The notes beneath the pieces were generated by a model that made no database searches, was not told where the DNA came from, and worked only from the letters and a program-made list of their open reading frames with translations. A DNA stretch of 7,446 nt from positions 1 through 7,446 of the forward strand of contig JADGNH010000096.1 of the NCBI GenBank assembly GCA_017883605.1, written 5' to 3'. Shown here in pieces: positions 5,313-7,446 of this stretch. The position numbers were made by a program, and so were the translations under genes. The first letter of the stretch is position 1; each line of letters starts with the position of its first letter. The stretch comes from Methanobacteriaceae archaeon. Its GTDB lineage: Archaea > Methanobacteriota > Methanobacteria > Methanobacteriales > Methanobacteriaceae.

Positions 5313-6773
5313 ATGAAAATTTTATTGATTGCACCACCCATTATGGACTATATAAATGGTAAATTATCCCCAATTGCTATGGATGCTGGTTTTGAATGTC
5401 CACCATATGGTATATACCTATTGTCGAGCATATTAAAAGAATCTGGCCATGAAGTGGTTTTGGCAGACCTAATATCTCAAGGTAGTTGTGATGTCAAGAG
5501 CTATCATTCGGATATTGAAAGCAGTTCACTGGTGGGCATAGGGGCAACCTCACTTTCTTGGCCTACCGCTCTTAAAGTGATAAGAGAAATAAAAAGTATC
5601 AGAGAGGACGTGCCCATTGTCCTCGGGGGGATACATCCCACTATGTTCGATAAATACATACTCAGTAGATTTCCGGTAGAGTATGTTATACGTGGAGAAG
5701 GTGAAATAGCTTTTCCCGCCCTTTGCAATGCCCTTGAAAAAGGGGAAAACATGAAAAATGTTCCCAATCTATCCTGGAAAAATCAAAATGGGGATGTTGT
5801 TCGCAATAAAATAGCCCCACTCATTCCTGCTGAGAAGTTGAGCTCATTTCCTCTGCCGGATTATGAATCATTACCTCCAGACATTTATAAAGGCCTTTCC
5901 ATAGAGTCCTCAAGAGGCTGCCCATTTGACTGCTCTTTTTGCAGTACTTCTTACCGACAAAGTTGGCGGGCCATGTCTGCAGATCAATTCGTGGACAGAT
6001 TAGAAGGAATTCTTCCCTATCTTAATCGCACCACCCATGAAACAATTCACATAGTTGACGACGAATTCACAATAAATCCTAAAAGGGCCATTGAAATTAA
6101 CAAAATAATAAAAGATAGAGGGCTAAATTTATACCTCGTATTTGACTGTAGGGCCTCGGATATTCTTTATAAGGATTTTCTGGAAAGTTCTAGCGACTTA
6201 ACTTCCAAGTTTTTAGTAGGGGCTGAGAGTGGCTATGATAAAGGTCTCCAACAAATAAAAAAGGGCACCACCTGTAAAATATTAGAAGACGCAGCAGCTA
6301 AGTTAAAACAACACGGACGTGGTGAGCAAGCTGATTTCTCTTTTATCCTGGGATTGCCCTGGGAAACTAAAGATGAGGTCAAAAAGACTATAGAGTTTGC
6401 AATACATCTCTTCGCCACCTATGGAGTGAGAATTCTGCTTCAGTGGTACTGCCAGATACCCGGTTCAAGACAGTGGGACGAGGATCGTAAAAAGCAAGTG
6501 GTTAATGAAGCTATGTATGACGATTTTGGGTTCTTCCGGGATCTTTATTTGTTCAGGTCAGGCATTAAACTCAGCCCGGAAGATATTTGGGATATTTCAG
6601 ATCTTATTGCTAAGCTTCAGTTGCTTTCTAACCTTCGTTATCCAGATGATCCAATGATCGAGTTTGGATTCCCCCAACAGATATTAGAAAGCTTCCCCAG
6701 AGACATCCTCTTTGAGGAAGATTCTGGTCTATTCAACCTGCGTCAGGTATCAAAACCTTCTAAATCAAAATAA
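5313..6773 (+). CDS. cobalamin-binding radical SAM enzyme, probable peptide C-methyltransferase
   Basis: This is a 486-residue class B radical SAM protein. Residues 1-140 form the B12-binding Rossmann domain: LLIAPP, PPYGIYLLSSILKESGHEV (30-48), GIGATSLSW, VLGGIHPT (103-110) and VIRGEGE (125-131). There is no DxHxxG motif, so cobalamin would bind without a lower His ligand, as in other class B enzymes. The 4Fe-4S motif CPFDCSFC gives C203, C207 and C210. Downstream are VDDEF (248-252), GAESG (303-307) and GLPWETKDE (347-355), typical of the radical SAM barrel, followed by a C-terminal region to 486. The family transfers methyl groups to unactivated carbons or carries out other radical chemistry; the exact reaction is not readable. 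The partner gene 37 bp downstream encodes a likely peptide substrate. ATG 5313 has a modest AGAGGT site (5302-5307). Confidence 0.9.
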   Translation: MKILLIAPPIMDYINGKLSPIAMDAGFECPPYGIYLLSSILKESGHEVVLADLISQGSCDVKSYHSDIESSSLVGIGATSLSWPTALKVIREIKSIREDVPIVLGGIHPTMFDKYILSRFPVEYVIRGEGEIAFPALCNALEKGENMKNVPNLSWKNQNGDVVRNKIAPLIPAEKLSSFPLPDYESLPPDIYKGLSIESSRGCPFDCSFCSTSYRQSWRAMSADQFVDRLEGILPYLNRTTHETIHIVDDEFTINPKRAIEINKIIKDRGLNLYLVFDCRASDILYKDFLESSSDLTSKFLVGAESGYDKGLQQIKKGTTCKILEDAAAKLKQHGRGEQADFSFILGLPWETKDEVKKTIEFAIHLFATYGVRILLQWYCQIPGSRQWDEDRKKQVVNEAMYDDFGFFRDLYLFRSGIKLSPEDIWDISDLIAKLQLLSNLRYPDDPMIEFGFPQQILESFPRDILFEEDSGLFNLRQVSKPSKSK

Positions 6774-6798
6774 TGGTAACGGGTTCTGATTATAAAAC

Positions 6799-6804
6799 AG
6801 GAGG
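6799..6804 (+). promoter_or_regulatory. strong Shine-Dalgarno site of the putative precursor gene
   Basis: AGGAGG is six bases before the ATG at 6811, better than the AGAGGT of the upstream enzyme gene. In a shared transcript this would give more substrate protein than enzyme, as expected of a modifying enzyme and its precursor. This interpretation is inference. Confidence 0.7.
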
Positions 6805-6810
6805 AAGAAA

Positions 6811-7275
6811 ATGGTTGAAAAAAAGAAATTGAAGGAAGTTAAATTGAGCATAGATGAAGAAAAATTCGCGGCAGCCATGGAAAAACTTGCATCGGATGAA
6901 AAAATGCAAAAAGATTTAGATGAAAAACCTTTGGAAGTTTTGGAGGAACTAGGAATAAAATTTGATGAAGATACCCGTGAGAACCTCAAAGACAAAAATT
7001 TCATGGAAATTATGGGCGTAACTGAGAAAGATCTTGAAATGGCAGATATCAAACCCATAGCAGCGACTAATGCCATCATAGTGCAACCCAAACCTAAAAC
7101 GACCGTAATAACACCCAAAGCTCTTTCATATTCCAGAGTACAAAATATTACAGGGTCAACTATTGTAAGAGTTAAAGTTCAAAATGGGCCAGCAATGATG
7201 GTTAGAACAAATGGGCCAGCAGTGATAATTCAGACAGGTGAAGTCATAAAGAAAAAGCCTGAAAAGAAAAAATAA
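6811..7275 (+). CDS. putative RiPP precursor-like protein with NHLP-like leader
   Basis: This encodes 154 residues with no signal peptide, membrane segment or cysteine. Residues about 18-55 (KFAAAMEKLASDEKMQ… then PLEVLEELGIKFDED) resemble the nitrile-hydratase-type leader (NHLP) of proteusin precursors: amphipathic helix, xDPxxxLxELGI-like turn, then acidic residues. Up to D79 the protein is highly charged. From K81 to G143 there is not one Asp or Glu, and the sequence becomes Thr/Val/Ile/Asn-rich with alternating beta-prone blocks (TNAIIVQ, KTTVIT, GSTIVRVKV) and a tandem 9-residue repeat NGPAMMVRT/NGPAVIIQT (125-142). It ends in a Lys-rich tail. The neighbouring B12-radical SAM enzyme makes it a plausible substrate. 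No GG-type cleavage site, protease or transporter is visible, so a modified structural or regulatory protein remains possible. Confidence 0.75.
   Translation: MVEKKKLKEVKLSIDEEKFAAAMEKLASDEKMQKDLDEKPLEVLEELGIKFDEDTRENLKDKNFMEIMGVTEKDLEMADIKPIAATNAIIVQPKPKTTVITPKALSYSRVQNITGSTIVRVKVQNGPAMMVRTNGPAVIIQTGEVIKKKPEKKK
7183..7236 (+). repeat. 27-bp in-frame tandem repeat within the putative core
   Basis: Two adjacent 27-bp copies (7183-7209 and 7210-7236) share the opening AATGGGCCAGCA and match at 21 of 27 positions. They encode NGPAMMVRT and NGPAVIIQT. The differences keep residue character (M/V, M/I, V/I), so the repeat unit appears selected at the protein level. Confidence 0.85.
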
Positions 7276-7295
7276 TCGTATGGTTAAGGGATGAG

Positions 7296-7330
7296 TTTTT
7301 AGATATTTTTAAACTTTTTTTTCTTTTTTT
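7296..7330 (+). terminator. T-rich terminator after the cassette
   Basis: Starting about 20 bases after the stop codon at 7273-7275, the + strand has T5, T5, then T8 (7315-7322), C, and T7 (7324-7330). Stepped T-runs without a stem are typical of archaeal termination and suggest the transcript ends with the precursor-like gene. Confidence 0.65.
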
Positions 7331-7446
7331 AGTTTAAGACCATTTATTTAGCTTAATCTAAAATTCTTCTAGATTACACAAACATAAACTTCTTAACACA
7401 GTAATAGCTTCTTTATATTTTTTATTAAAATATGTATCGTAATCTA
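7331..7446. other. AT-rich right edge, no gene seen
   Basis: No reading frame with a ribosome site is visible to the window edge. A short inverted repeat, TAATCTA (7354-7360) and TAGATTA (7370-7376) with a 9-base loop, is the only structure noted and may be chance. Confidence 0.5.

Noticed and set aside
5504..6418. Minus-strand frames inside the radical SAM gene
   Set aside because: They are antisense shadows of a gene with intact B12 and radical SAM motifs.
6790..6797. TTATAAAA as a separate promoter for the small protein gene
   Set aside because: Transcription would start about 25 bases downstream, inside the coding region, losing the strong ribosome site and the start codon.
6765..7118. 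Minus-strand 117-residue Ser/Phe-rich frame opposite the small protein
   Set aside because: The Ser/Phe-rich composition is what antisense of Lys/Glu/Asp codons produces; there is no ribosome site, and the plus-strand product is better supported.

Overview
The window reads as chromosomal DNA of a methanogenic archaeon of the order Methanobacteriales, most like an AT-rich Methanobacterium-type mesophile. The strongest pointer is a free-standing C-terminal piece of family B DNA polymerase (PolB2), the split arrangement known from Methanothermobacter and its relatives, directly behind an archaeal/eukaryotic-type ribosomal protein S8e. Archaeal-style Shine-Dalgarno sites (GAGGTGA, AAGGTGGT), TTG start use, very AT-rich spacers and T-run terminators fit this. 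Genus-level placement is inference.

Left part (1-3470, minus-strand genes): the left edge is a degenerate tandem array (about 1-168) of units opening with GACTAAAAA. It lies in the 3' region of a small two-helix membrane protein (216-404). Next is an AAA+-type ATPase with an N-terminal winged-helix-like region (691-2244), function unknown. Behind it lies an AT-rich spacer with two repeat families (2338-2377 and 2456-2547), then a HAD-family phosphatase-like hydrolase (2580-3260), then a spacer with a third repeat family (3392-3467).

Middle (3471-4491, minus strand): rps8e and polB2 overlap by 8 bp and are almost certainly co-transcribed and translationally coupled. PolB2 starts at TTG, keeps the KKRY motif and thumb region, and ends in a PCNA-binding (PIP) box. 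Its partner PolB1, expected to carry the exonuclease and the catalytic Asp motifs, is not in the window.

Right part (4503-7446): about 800 bp of AT-rich DNA without a credible gene separates the leftward ribosomal operon from a rightward two-gene cassette. The cassette encodes a cobalamin-binding radical SAM enzyme (5313-6773) and, 37 bp downstream behind a strong AGGAGG site, a 154-residue protein (6811-7275). That protein has an acidic, helical, NHLP-leader-like N-terminal half and a C-terminal segment that loses all acidic residues, is beta-prone and carries a 9-residue tandem repeat. It looks like a modifying enzyme with its peptide substrate: a candidate archaeal proteusin-like RiPP or peptide C-methylation system. 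This is the most interesting item in the window. A T-rich terminator follows at 7296-7330.
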